Shown here: piece by piece, positions 11,901 to 21,700 of the stretch
Layout of the letters: each line of letters opens with the position of its first letter
Numbering within the stretch: the first letter of the stretch is position 1
Assembly: GCA_947000775.1 (NCBI GenBank)
Contig: CAMQGK010000463.1
Coordinates: 3,102,501-3,166,500, forward strand
Direction of reading: 5' to 3'
DNA length: 64,000 nt
DNA from: Pterois miles
Lineage: Eukaryota; Chordata; Actinopteri; Perciformes; Scorpaenidae
Translations under genes and position numbers: made by a program
Notes under the pieces: generated by a model
The model's database searches: none
The model's input: the letters and a program-made list of their open reading frames with translations, nothing else
What the model was told of the DNA's origin: nothing

Positions 11901-14900
11901 TTAAACAGAGTGTAAATTGAATTTCTCCATTGTGGGACTAATAAAGGTAGATCTTCTTCTTCTTCTTAATGATAGAGGTGGTGGTAAACGAACATTGTTA
12001 AAGAGCTAGGCGAGCTGTTTCCCTCAGTTTCTAGTCTTTGTGCTAAGCTAAGCTATCCGGCTGGCTGTAGCTATTTACTATATGACAGTGGTATCGAACA
12101 TCTCAGCTAACTCTCAGCAAGAAAGTGAATGAGCATGTTTCCTAAAACTTCAAACTACTCCTTTAAGCTCAGCTGATTCCTCTGTACTTTGATGGTGAAT
12201 AATTAATTAATAGGGAGGCTGTCTAGCACCTAGCAAAGACAGACAGGATGTATTACACATGGCCTCAGCACTGTGTTTTTTGTGAGGGTGACAGCTCCAG
12301 ACTGGACCAGAGAACAGGCCCCGCTAATGGGACATGAAACATTCAGAGGAGCCATGTGCTGCTGCAACAGTTTAAATCTGACTTTTGTTACTTGCAACAT
12401 GAGGACAAGACAAGTCTTCATGGGAATAATGTAAAAAGAAAAAGAAACAACCTCACATGTCCTATTTAAATGTTAATAAGAAATTGTTCAGTGCTGGAAA
12501 TTGAGCATTTATTTTCCGTCTTTGGCTGGAATCAAAACAGCACTAAATTGTGGCTCAATCACAGTTACTAGAACACATTTGCAGTCTGATGCCACATTTG
12601 TTTCTCTAATAAGTCTGTTTTTTCCCCAATCATTTCCAATGATTGCTGTCATTATGTGACTCCTCAGACAAGGGGTGCCGAGCTACTCCACCCACTCTCC
12701 TGTAAAAACAGATAAATCACTTGAGGACGTGCTGGGAAACCTGAACCTGAGCTCCACCATCACCCCTCAGATGATAAACCTCGGCCTCTCACAAGAGCGT
12801 AAGTCATCGTCTTCTCGCAACAAATGCTTAGTCACATTGTGTGTCCATGTGTCTGTTATAGCTATGACCTTTATGGCTCTGTGTTTTCACAGTTGTGAAT
12901 GAGGTGTGGCACCAGCAGGCTGTGTTCAGGCTGTTGCAGCTGATAGAGCTCCCCCTGTTGGAAAAGCTGTTAGAGGGCAAAGACGCATCCCAGCCTCCCC
13001 TGCACGGTGTGGACAGTGACCCGGACTTGTTGTATACATCAAGCTACCTAGACAGAGAGGTCCTCAAGGCCTTCAGTGAAGCACAGTAAGTCCTCTAAAG
13101 GATTTACAGTGTTATTGTCTTCTGTCATTGTTAATTTTATCAATCAAATGTATGTGTCTCATGATCTATCAGCTCTAATCTAATATATTTTAAACTCTTA
13201 ACCAGTCTATAGACAAACTGCTAATACAATCCTAAATAACATATGTATATGAGGACTTTTTTGTTGATTTGAAGGTAAAATTATGTGTATATGTTGAGGT
13301 TAAACCATTTAAATTATGGTAAGTCACTGAAATGGTATTGAAACAAAAGTAACATCGTGGTACTCAAGTACTATACTTTTATTGTACAATTCTGAGATTC
13401 TCGTACTTTCCCTGAGAATGTCCATTTAATGCTCCTTTATACTTGCTTGTCCTCCACTGCATTAGGAAAGGGGCTTATTGAACTTTCTACTCCACTACAT
13501 TCATCTAAAGGCTATAGTTTAAAATTTACATGATCAGTTGATAAAATAGGATGCATTGTTACAGTATAGATTAAAGTCCCTACCTACTGGTATAAAAGGT
13601 TGCTAAAATCAGCTCATTGCATTAAACTACCACTTGAATTTCCCCACTGTGGGACTAATAAAGGAATATCTTTATGTTAATGCATCAATAATAATGGTCC
13701 AATATAATAATATAACAGTGACAGGGGCCAATCTGCATAATTTGTACTTTTTATCCTTTTTATTGCAAATACATCTGGAATATTACTGTAGGGAACATTT
13801 GTATGTGAGATCTTTACTTGTAATTGACTATTTTTATAGTGTGGTGTACTTTTACTTAGGTAAATAATCATGATGAAATGCTTTATTTATTTTAACCTGT
13901 ATGTGTTTTTACCTACAATCAACCAAATCCATGCTTACTGGAAGCAGCTGAGCTCTCTCTAAATTTGTCATTCCCACAACTGGGAAGGTGGGTCACAGCA
14001 GATTTTATTAGGGTCCTGCAGAATTACTTCCATAGTCTTTTAACAGCTATATATGTAGTACATATTTGAGCCACACAAGAGAACCTGAAAATTCATATTG
14101 TTCTGATAATTGTAGCCTATTTTTAACATTGAATCTAATGTAAAAGGTTAATGTACGCTCTGTTTTTTGTCTGATGAGAGAAAAAACAGCCTGTTAACTC
14201 TGCCTAAATGCATTTATTTGGTCTCATTTATAATTATAGTATTTAACATGTTTGTGTTTTCAGTAACACATAAAACATCATTGTGGTTTATCCAGTGTAT
14301 CTCTTGGTCAGGGATGTTCATTTGCGCACAAATACGCTTTTTTCATGATTAGGCCTATTGTTGGATCTTGATGCTCTGTCATTTTGAAAAAAGTTAGACC
14401 CCAGAAAAAAAGGTTTGGGAAACACTGCTCTAAATCACTGAAGGTTAAGAGCTTATGTGACCTTTTTCTGTCTCTGTGTTGCTTCACCTTGATCAATCTG
14501 TCGGCTGTGTCTAAAATCTTACACTTCCCTCTCCCGTCAGGGCTGATGAGTGGATGTCAGGGGCAGTTGACTGTCTTGAGTTTCTGCCTGATGAACTGGT
14601 GGTGGAGGTCAGTCGAGGTTTGGCCGGTTGTTCTGATGACCTACTCCAATGTAAGAGTCTGCTCTACGAGGTCCTGGCCCAGCATTACGGACACACACAG
14701 CAGCCGCCTCTGCTCAGCAACCATGTTTTTGACATCCACTCTGGCATCTCGGAGCTACTCGGTAAGAGCAGATCTCTCAGGTGTCCTACGTTTTCAGGAG
14801 GGTTGATGAGGCTTTTATGGTGATGCATAAAGAAAGGTTTTGTGTGTTGGTTAGCGCTTTCATCCTGGTGTATTCTGTGGTCTGCTGTTAGTGAACGGCA

Positions 14901-16465
14901 AGCAAGAGCAAGCTCTAGAGTCTCTGCAGCTGAGCCTGAAGCTCCAGGACTCTCGCAGCAGGGAGGAGCTACGCAGGCTCCTGAGATTCATGGCCATCGC
15001 AGCCAAAACACAGGAGGTCAAGCTGCACAAGGAGGTGAGCGCTGCATGTGTGCCTCTTATGTCAGTCAGGACGTGTGTGTTTGATCTTTGTTAACTCTAA
15101 ATAATTCTCTGTCAGATTGAGAACAGAATGGCAGTGAAAAGGTCTTTCTCAAGTGCCATCGTGTACAGCAGAAGACTCCCCAAAGGAAAGGTGGACCTGA
15201 TGGTTCTGTTCATGATGGATAACCACTGTGATCTGTTCAAAGTGAGTAATTCATCTCTCTGTTAGTGTGTGTCCAGCGTTGTAGGAGGGATGTAACAATC
15301 AACATCCCAGCAAGAGAACTTAGTCATTGGGTCGATAAAATGTTGTTTTACACAGGCTATTTAGAAGCAGGATTTCAACACTTCACACCAGATGTTTCTT
15401 GAAAGAGAATTCATAAATCAAATGTGTCTGACTGTGTAAAATTACACACAGCCACAAACTAAGTAAATGTAATTATTCAACATATTAGAATTGTATTTAT
15501 ATTAAAGTTGTGTGTAGGATTTGGCAACATCTAGTGGTATGGTTGCAGGTTTCAACCAACTGAGTACCCCCTAGCTCACTCCTCCCTATGTAAGACTGTG
15601 GTAACGTGAGAAGCTGAGCGCAAAACCATGGTAATGCCATCCGCTTCGCTCAGAGGCCATATACCATAACACTACTATAGGAGCAACGGAAGTCAGCTGG
15701 TGGCTGGTGGTACCACGGTTTTGCCCTCCACAGCTCATGTTACCACAGTTTCACAACTACGGGTGGCCTTCAGACAATGTAAAAATGCAAAAGACTCTCT
15801 CTAGAGCCAGTGCCGGAGCAACATGGTGGAGTCCATGAAGAGGACTCGCTCCCTGTGTCGACATGAAGGGCTCATATTTAGATAACGAAAATGTGATTCT
15901 TAGTTTCAAGTGATTATACACTCATGAAAGCATAGTTATGAATGCTGTATTTAATTTCTGCTAATAGATCCCCTGAAATCCACACTGTTCGTTTCATCTT
16001 TCATCTTTAGGTCAAGATAAACGTTATGTCTTATTTTGCTCTCTATTCCACCAGATTCCGGTTTCATTGCACAAGATGGTCAGTGACAGAATAATGAATA
16101 TTGTGAAAGGGAAGGATCCAGATGTGATAACAGGTTTGCAGATGTTGCTTTTGTCTATTCATCTTAAACACTCAGTTTTTTTAACAGCTATTTGATGAAT
16201 GAAGACTTCATTTCTGTTTTCCAATCTCTCCTTTACTGCAGGATCAACATACTGCACAAGAGTGAGTGCTAAAGCCTACTCAGAAAATGCACAAAAAACT
16301 ACTAAAGAGGAACTTTGGTCCTTGCTCCGGACAGTCCATGAGAACCCTAAACTCTCTGCTAAAGAAAAGAGACGGCTACTTGGACAGTTTTATAAAGGCC
16401 ACCCAGAGATTTTTGTTCAGTACTTTGGAAATAGATTGTCCAGTGTCAACATGTTGCTACAGTGA
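5887..16465 (+). CDS. depdc7: DEP domain-containing protein 7
   Basis: Nine coding exons: 5887-5902, 10017-10470, 12668-12798, 12893-13085, 14541-14761, 14892-15034, 15116-15241, 16055-16133, 16242-16465 (TGA at 16463). They total 1587 nt, join in phase and give 528 residues; human DEPDC7 is 511. The DEP domain spans about residues 18-115 (starts ATYIWSSII, includes DCFLGSEAVDV, closes with SSCSLYRF). The remainder matches the family's conserved C-terminal half (NEVWHQQ, LSAKEKRRLLGQFYKGHPEIF), which carries a weak RhoGAP-like region. The human protein is reported to bind CARMA2/CARMA3 and support NF-kB signalling; that role is transferred by homology. All donors are GT and all acceptors AG. 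The tail runs about ten residues past the human end. Exon 1 is the only uncertain exon. Confidence 0.93.
5903..9080 (+). other. depdc7 intron 1, 5' part
   Basis: Non-coding. From about 7,235 to 7,880 it is rich in AAGTATACTT-type motifs, including two diverged copies of a unit around 'gtctaagtatacttggttta' at 7,401-7,505, which suggests an old A/T-rich DNA element. The overlapping open frames at 6,438-7,001 fall on both strands without domains and are not annotated. Nothing else was recognised. Confidence 0.4.
9081..9810. mobile_element. hAT-like repeat fragment interrupted by a piggyBac-like MITE
   Basis: Sequence with repeated ATTAATTGATTA-type motifs before 9,370, resuming after 9,760, resembles the abundant fish element that begins AGGGCTGCAAC. 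A better-preserved fragment of its start is in cstf3 at 26,118-26,195. The MITE at 9,372-9,756 sits inside it. The outer boundaries are approximate. Confidence 0.4.
9372..9756 (-). mobile_element. piggyBac-like MITE, copy A (inverted relative to B and C)
   Basis: Flanked on both sides by TTAA (9368-9371 and 9757-9760), the hallmark target duplication of piggyBac-type elements. The termini are AGGAGCAGTGTGTAAC and CTACACACTGTACCT. Internally it is the reverse complement of copies at 11,066-11,589 and 15,506-15,991 (shared motifs GGTTGCAATCTGCAACC, GAGTACCCC, GGAGCAAC, CTCTCTCTAG). Non-coding, hence non-autonomous. It lies 260 bp before depdc7 exon 2. Confidence 0.8.
11066..11589 (+). mobile_element. 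piggyBac-like MITE, copy B
   Basis: Bounded by TTAA at 11,062-11,065 and 11,590-11,593, with termini TGGTACAGTGTGTGGG and GCTGTTCCT. It shares its full-length pattern with copy C in the same orientation and with copy A in the opposite orientation. Non-coding. Confidence 0.78.
11636..11970 (+). mobile_element. tRNA-derived SINE with LINE-type 3' tail
   Basis: The head carries recognisable Pol III boxes: an A-box-like TAGCTCAGTCTGTAGGG near 11,648 and a B-box-like GATTCAAGTCC near 11,692. The body has no ORF. The 3' end is TGTGGGACTAATAAAGG followed by a (TCT)n tail, the same tail found alone at three other places in the window, which suggests mobilisation by one LINE family. The head would not fold into a functional tRNA. 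Confidence 0.75.
13330..13870. mobile_element. Degenerate DNA-element fragment with an inserted LINE/SINE 3' tail
   Basis: Motifs such as 'tctactccactacattcat' and 'gtacttttacttagg' match the internal part of the same CAGTGGTGGA-type fish element seen at 2,259-3,224. A 40-bp TTTCCCCACTGTGGGA...AATAAAGGAATATC tail (13,634-13,674) interrupts it. Located in depdc7 intron 4. Confidence 0.45.
14385..14432. repeat. Short dispersed-repeat fragment
   Basis: 'aggtttgggaaacactgctct' resembles the terminus of the fish repeat that also seems to supply the nested insertion at about 2,669-2,935. Located in depdc7 intron 4, about 110 bp before exon 5. Confidence 0.3.
15506..15991 (+). mobile_element. piggyBac-like MITE, copy C
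   Basis: Left TTAA at 15,502-15,505, then AGTTGTGTGTAGGATTTGG. The right end has decayed (ACTGTTCG then TTTCA). Same orientation as copy B and clearly alignable through the middle (GGTTGCAGGTTTCAACCAAC, GGAGCAACGGAAGTCAG). It fills most of depdc7 intron 7. Confidence 0.75.
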
Positions 16466-17300
16466 TATTTATTAGTTTAACAATTGTGTATTTCAATGTA
16501 AAAAGATGTGAGAACAAAAGCTAATGTGATGTGAATGATGTGAAGATGTGCAGTGTAGTACGTGGATTTCATTTGCTTGTATGCAAATAGTGTAAACTTC
16601 TGAAAAAGAATGTGAATTTTAAATGTATGACTGCAGTATTTAAGGGTACATTTCATTTCCTAGATATTTTCTTTGGTGCAGGACACTAGCATGAAATGTC
16701 CTTGTCAGTTATGAGGCTGTTACTTTCCCAATATGACAAAATGGACCAAATGTTCTTGAGAGTTTTTTTTTGTTTTCCCACTGCAATGCGTCTTGTCTGC
16801 ATGTATTGCTTTTCAATGGATGTATTCATTGTGCTTGTGCAATAGGAACAGTGTTAGCAATAAAAACGTGTCTGTTCATGTGGTTTCTCATATACAGTGT
16901 GATGCACAGTAGAGCTATGTCTCGAAAAACCCTCAAACGGAAATTTGAACCTGGACATTTGAAAGTCTGATGTTGTGCAGTAGTGAACAGTCAGAGGCAT
17001 TCATGAGAATTAGACCTCTGGATTTTTGTGTTTGTTGCAACATATTGGCAAAACAGATGTTTGAAAATTGTTCTTTGTTGTTTTGTTTTGTTTTGTTTTT
17101 TATTCAAAATCTAGCCACGTTTTAGTGGTATCTACCTTTATGTTTTCCTTCTAATCAGCTCAGGAAATCCAGAATTTCATCAATAAAGTACTATCTTATC
17201 ATATTTTCAAGTGATAAAAGCATTCCCAGATTAGGTCTAAACCACTCACATCTTGTTTGTGCTTTGGCAAATCTTAATAAAATTTGACTGGAATTGTTGA
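16466..17300 (+). other. depdc7: depdc7 3' UTR with three candidate poly(A) signals
   Basis: AATAAA occurs at 16,859-16,864, 17,182-17,187 and 17,276-17,281. The first is followed by a GT-rich stretch and is the most likely main site; the others would make longer UTRs. Confidence 0.6.
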
Positions 17301-18455
17301 ACATGTGCATTGTCCAATTTCATTGCAGACACAAAATGTGTGCATTCTCATGAAAAAAGAACAAATGGCATTTGTGATATCAAGTACTGTATCCATGTTG
17401 ACTCAAATAATATTCACTTCAGAGGCTCAGCTTGCAGTACTTTGTGTCCATTCTTACTCGATCCTCTCACAGGCCTTGCATATGGGTTTGTTCTGTTAAA
17501 AACAGACATACTGCCCCCTCCTTTTTTTAAATAGTGTCACAATTGTGAAATTTAAGGCTTTGTCACTGTTTTGTCACTGAGGTTCCCAGTCAACTAACAG
17601 ACCTGTGAAATTGTATTTTTTTTTTTTGTAACAATCAAAAAGCAGTTTATAACTACTGTAATGTTTAGTTCACTTGTCATACACATCCAAAACACAGAAG
17701 CATCTCAAGAGTCCACTTTAAAATGCAAGCAATGGCTTATCAATTCAAATAAGAAAACGAGCAGTGCTTTACTTTCAAAGACCTTTTGTTCAGTTTTGCT
17801 TTTGCTGACTGACATTAGATATTTCTTTGATGCTAGAAAACCGAATCACCAAACCCCTTTATATGCTTTGACTGGTCTCTAGCTGTAAATCTTGAAATTC
17901 ACAGCTAACCTGACAATGAGAAAGGGACAACAAGCAATTACTTTGCTTGATAGGTACTCAAATTATTCTATTGTTAATCATTCAGAAGCTAATAAATATA
18001 AACACCCACAAAGTAAATACATGATTAGACATTCTTTTCTGTATTGAAATAGGTTGTTTTAATTTCTAAGAGCATTTGACAAAGAGTTATATATGGTGCA
18101 AATTTCAAGGTAGCCTTCAAACTATTATGATTGTTTCATGCCACAGTGTTATTACCTGTGAATAGGCTCAGAGCTGAGACAGGCTGCCACATACTCAGAA
18201 CAAAGGCAGTGCTGGGCAGACAAATAATAATGTAATGAGACCGATGTGAAAATAAGCAGCTGGCCTGGCATTGAAAAATATTCATTGATAAGTAAGAAAA
18301 TGTTTCTCAGTAAAGTAGAGTTTGTAATAACTAAGGAACTGTCTGGACATGACATCTGTTGTTTAAATCAGTTTGAGGTGAAAGCAAGCCATTTTTGTTT
18401 ATATTTTCACACTAAATTGAGTCACGTTATCTTTCTTGTGATTAATGTTTTATTT
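17301..18455. other. Intergenic between depdc7 and cstf3
   Basis: About 1.15 kb of A/T-rich sequence without recognisable genes or repeats. Human TCP11L1 lies between DEPDC7 and CSTF3; no trace of its coding exons is seen here. Confidence 0.5.
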
Positions 18456-18700
18456 TGAAGTACTACCACCGGAAGTGCTATTGTTGTTGCTGCTCGGTAA
18501 TCTCGCGCGGAGCGGAACCACAAGTTTCTCGCCATTTTGAGTTGTCGGCCGCCGTCGAGCAGCTAGTGGCTTGAGGGCAATGTGATCGACCCTATGAAGC
18601 TATGCCGATTACTTAGTCGTTTTTAAAGCTGCAATCGCGTCATAATTTGAGCGTTGAATCAATTTATACATCATTTCTAACCCAGATTACTCCTCCAGCC
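18456..18700 (+). promoter_or_regulatory. cstf3: cstf3 promoter and 5' UTR
   Basis: A CpG-rich segment begins abruptly near 18,465. It contains an ETS-type site (CCGGAAGTG, 18,471-18,479), a GCGCGGAGCGGAA block and a YY1-like CGCCATTTTG. This combination, with no TATA box, is typical of a housekeeping promoter. The start site is probably within 18,490-18,560, giving a 5' UTR of roughly 150-200 nt. Confidence 0.55.
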
Positions 18701-21700
18701 ATGTCCACCGAGGGAGCCGCCGACCAGGTAATGTTAGCTACATGCAGTTGTGCTGTGGAGCAAGCTAACCGCTAGCATCATTTAGTTCGTGTGTTATTCT
18801 TAGATATCGTTAGCATGTAAACTTTACTGCAATCTATACATCATGTTACGTTTATACGTCAGTTGTGACTACTACGACACAATTAGAAATTGTTTGTCCG
18901 TGTTTTGTCGTAAATTATGTAACTTTAGCTCGTACGCCATATTGGCTGGCTAAATGTAGCATTGTTGCTACTTGACGTTAACGCGTTGGGCTAACTCAAC
19001 ATCGCCTACATGTTAACTTGATATGCACTTTCACAGTTACTTCCAGGTTGTCAGTGAAACATATTCTCGGTGCTGAAGCCTTCTCTGTGGTGCCAGCTGT
19101 AAAGATCTGACGTTTGCTAGCTACTGGAAGAGAAACAAACGGTATTCATCGTTTGATATGTGATTTACTTCTTCAATAGCCGCAAGGTTTACCCGTAAAC
19201 CTTGAGGCTATTTAAGAAGTAACTTCACACACTGCAGGGCGGGGCCAAACATTCAGGGCCTAGTGGGCACAACTGATTCAAACCATATATAAAAACCCAG
19301 TGTTTAGTGTTGTATTATTGACCCTCCCCAGCCCCTAGACAATACATGCATAACATTGCACTGGAAGTCTATTCAGCAGCATAACCCCTTTTTTCACTGT
19401 CTTTGTGTCTTGCAGGCAGCAGCAGAGTATATTCCTGAGAAGGTGAAAAAGGCAGAGAAGAAGTTGGAAGAAAACCCATATGACCTTGACGCATGGAGCA
19501 TTCTGATTCGAGAAGCACAGGTTTAGTGACACAGAGTTGTATTCCTGGGGTTAAGCAAACTGGGAATACGGGTGGGGGGGATAAGGGGGTTAAGGATTAA
19601 ATAGATGCAAATATCTATAAAGCACTTCATCAATCAATAGTGTGGAACATAAATGCGTTCTCCTTCTTTAGAACCAACCCATAGATAAAGCCAGGAAGAC
19701 ATATGAGCGACTTGTCACGCAGTTCCCAAGCTCTGGCAGATTCTGGAAACTGTTCATTGAAGCCGAGGTTAATACTTTTTCTTTTCTTTTAGTGTGCATG
19801 GCTGGGAATTTTTCTAACATGATCAACAATGTGATTTTCACACAAACATAATGTCTCATTCTTCAATGAAGTTTAAAGTCTCAGTTCTTGTTTTGAGTCA
19901 CTAAGCCTGACCTTGTTTATTATTGATGCTCAAGAGTAATGAATAAAGCCATTCCAACAGCTGATTGCATCTACCTGCTGAATATCCTACACTACGAAGG
20001 ACCTGTAGTGAACATAGATGTAAAATCACTAGTTTGTCAGGCTCTAGCCAAACTCATTCAGAATTGTGCCTTTAAACACAAAGGGGAAATTAGCACTAAC
20101 ATTTCTTTTTCAGAAAACTCTTATGTTCCCAGGATTTAAAAAAAAAAAAAACATATTCTCTGCGTCATATTTAAATGGGGTAAAGTGCATTTGTTGCATG
20201 TTTGGTCTGCAACAGTATTAAAACTATTTTAATGGTATTGGAGTGCATTAGCCTTTTATTTACTTGTCGTGTCAATTTATTGCCTCCTGTGTCATTTCTT
20301 CTGGGTAAGTTTATAAACAAATATTTTGCTTGTGTGGCCCATTCTTTCCTTGAGATATTTCCCCCCTCTCCTGGTGACTATAAGACCAGTGACCCATCTG
20401 CCTTGATGCCATCAACAGGCTTTGCTCTTACGCAATAAGCTACTGATAGGATGATTCTTTTTCCCTTGCATATAATCATTTTTGCTTCTGCACTCGGTGA
20501 AGTGCGTCTTCTGATACACTCCACCTCTGCAGATGACTACTGCAGTTTGTGTTAAGCACATTGTTTGCACAAAGTTTCACAGCATTACCAAGCATCAGAA
20601 TTTAGCTTCTAGGTTAAAGTCCAGTGTGTAGTTCTGGCTAATGATTACCTCTATGCTGTGAGTTGAATGTTCTATGTTGAGGTTGTAGTGGTTGTGGTTT
20701 GTTGTTGTGGGGTTGCTACCCCTGCCCCCTCCTATCCCCCATACCCTTGTCCCCAGCGGATTATTCAGAACAAGAAAAGGCCCATTATTTAATGAAGTGG
20801 ACATACACGTGGAATGAAATGGGAAACAAACACATTGCAGCCTTTTCCTAACAGACTAGGCTTCCCAAGAACAGCCCATGATGATTTATTCTAGCCTACA
20901 GATGGCACTAACTGTACCTGTGCCAGTAAAGCATCAGTGTCACTCTCCGCACTATGAACCTAGTAACCCCTCTAACGATTGGACAAGCAAAAGCAACACA
21001 ACAAAGCCAGAGCAGAGCAGTTACGACAGCTATCAGGGATGTTTCATTTGTGGATCGTAATGAATATGCAGAAGATCAGAGAGGAGGAAGTAGATTTAAA
21101 CATCCCAGCATCAGTGAAGCTTCAATTTTGTGGCAGGTACACCGTACATTTACAGATTTAATATTTGGATTAGTTTGAAACAAGCCCATTGTTACCCAGA
21201 TTTTTTTTCCTTTCACTAAAATATGTAATCTCCCCAGATAGTGAAATATATATTTTGAAATAAAATGCTTAAAATCTCATACAGTTGCAGCTTTGGAAAT
21301 TGATAATGGCAGGTGGATTATGACCAAAAGTATTCATGGAGTATGGGCACAATTTAACTGATGAGTACATCTATGGTAGACTGATATTAGCACCCAGTTG
21401 GTGGAATGATTTATAATTTCACGTCAACTTTAACATTTGCAACAAAACTAAAGGAAATCTAATGATTACACTTTTTAATGTTTCATTGTGAAGTGATTAG
21501 GTTAGTGTATGTACATGTAATAGAGAAGTTGTGCCTGTGAATGTAGACTTTTAGGCAAGTTTTTGTTGTTTTTTAGGTTCCTACCAAATAAAAAATACTT
21601 TTAATAGAAAGTTTAGGGGAATGTGGGCAGAGAAGTTAAGTTATAACTTCTTTTCATCTGTTTATTATTTAGCGTCACTTTGTCCCACATAATGCCAAAC

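Larger units (their letters stand above)
10790..12166. mobile_element. DNA element with about 100-bp inverted ends, holding a MITE and a SINE
   Basis: The left arm (10,793-10,905) and right arm (12,003-12,100) are inverted copies: AGCTTAGCACAAAGACTGGAAA near 10,837 mirrors TTTCTAGTCTTTGTGCTAAGCT near 12,036, and AATACCACT mirrors AGTGGTAT. The right end is CTCC then TTAA (12,163-12,166), the usual end of this teleost family. The left tip appears truncated. Inside lie piggyBac-like copy B and a tRNA-derived SINE. All of it is in depdc7 intron 2. A decayed relative lies near 56,465-56,640. Confidence 0.6.

Noticed and set aside
16466..18455. Search for TCP11L1 exons between depdc7 and cstf3
   Set aside because: No frame in the interval shows TCP11-like sequence; the gap is mostly 3' UTR and A/T-rich DNA.
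19165..19222. MicroRNA precursor
   Set aside because: The loop is only 2 nt and the two arms are almost perfectly complementary, unlike a microRNA hairpin.
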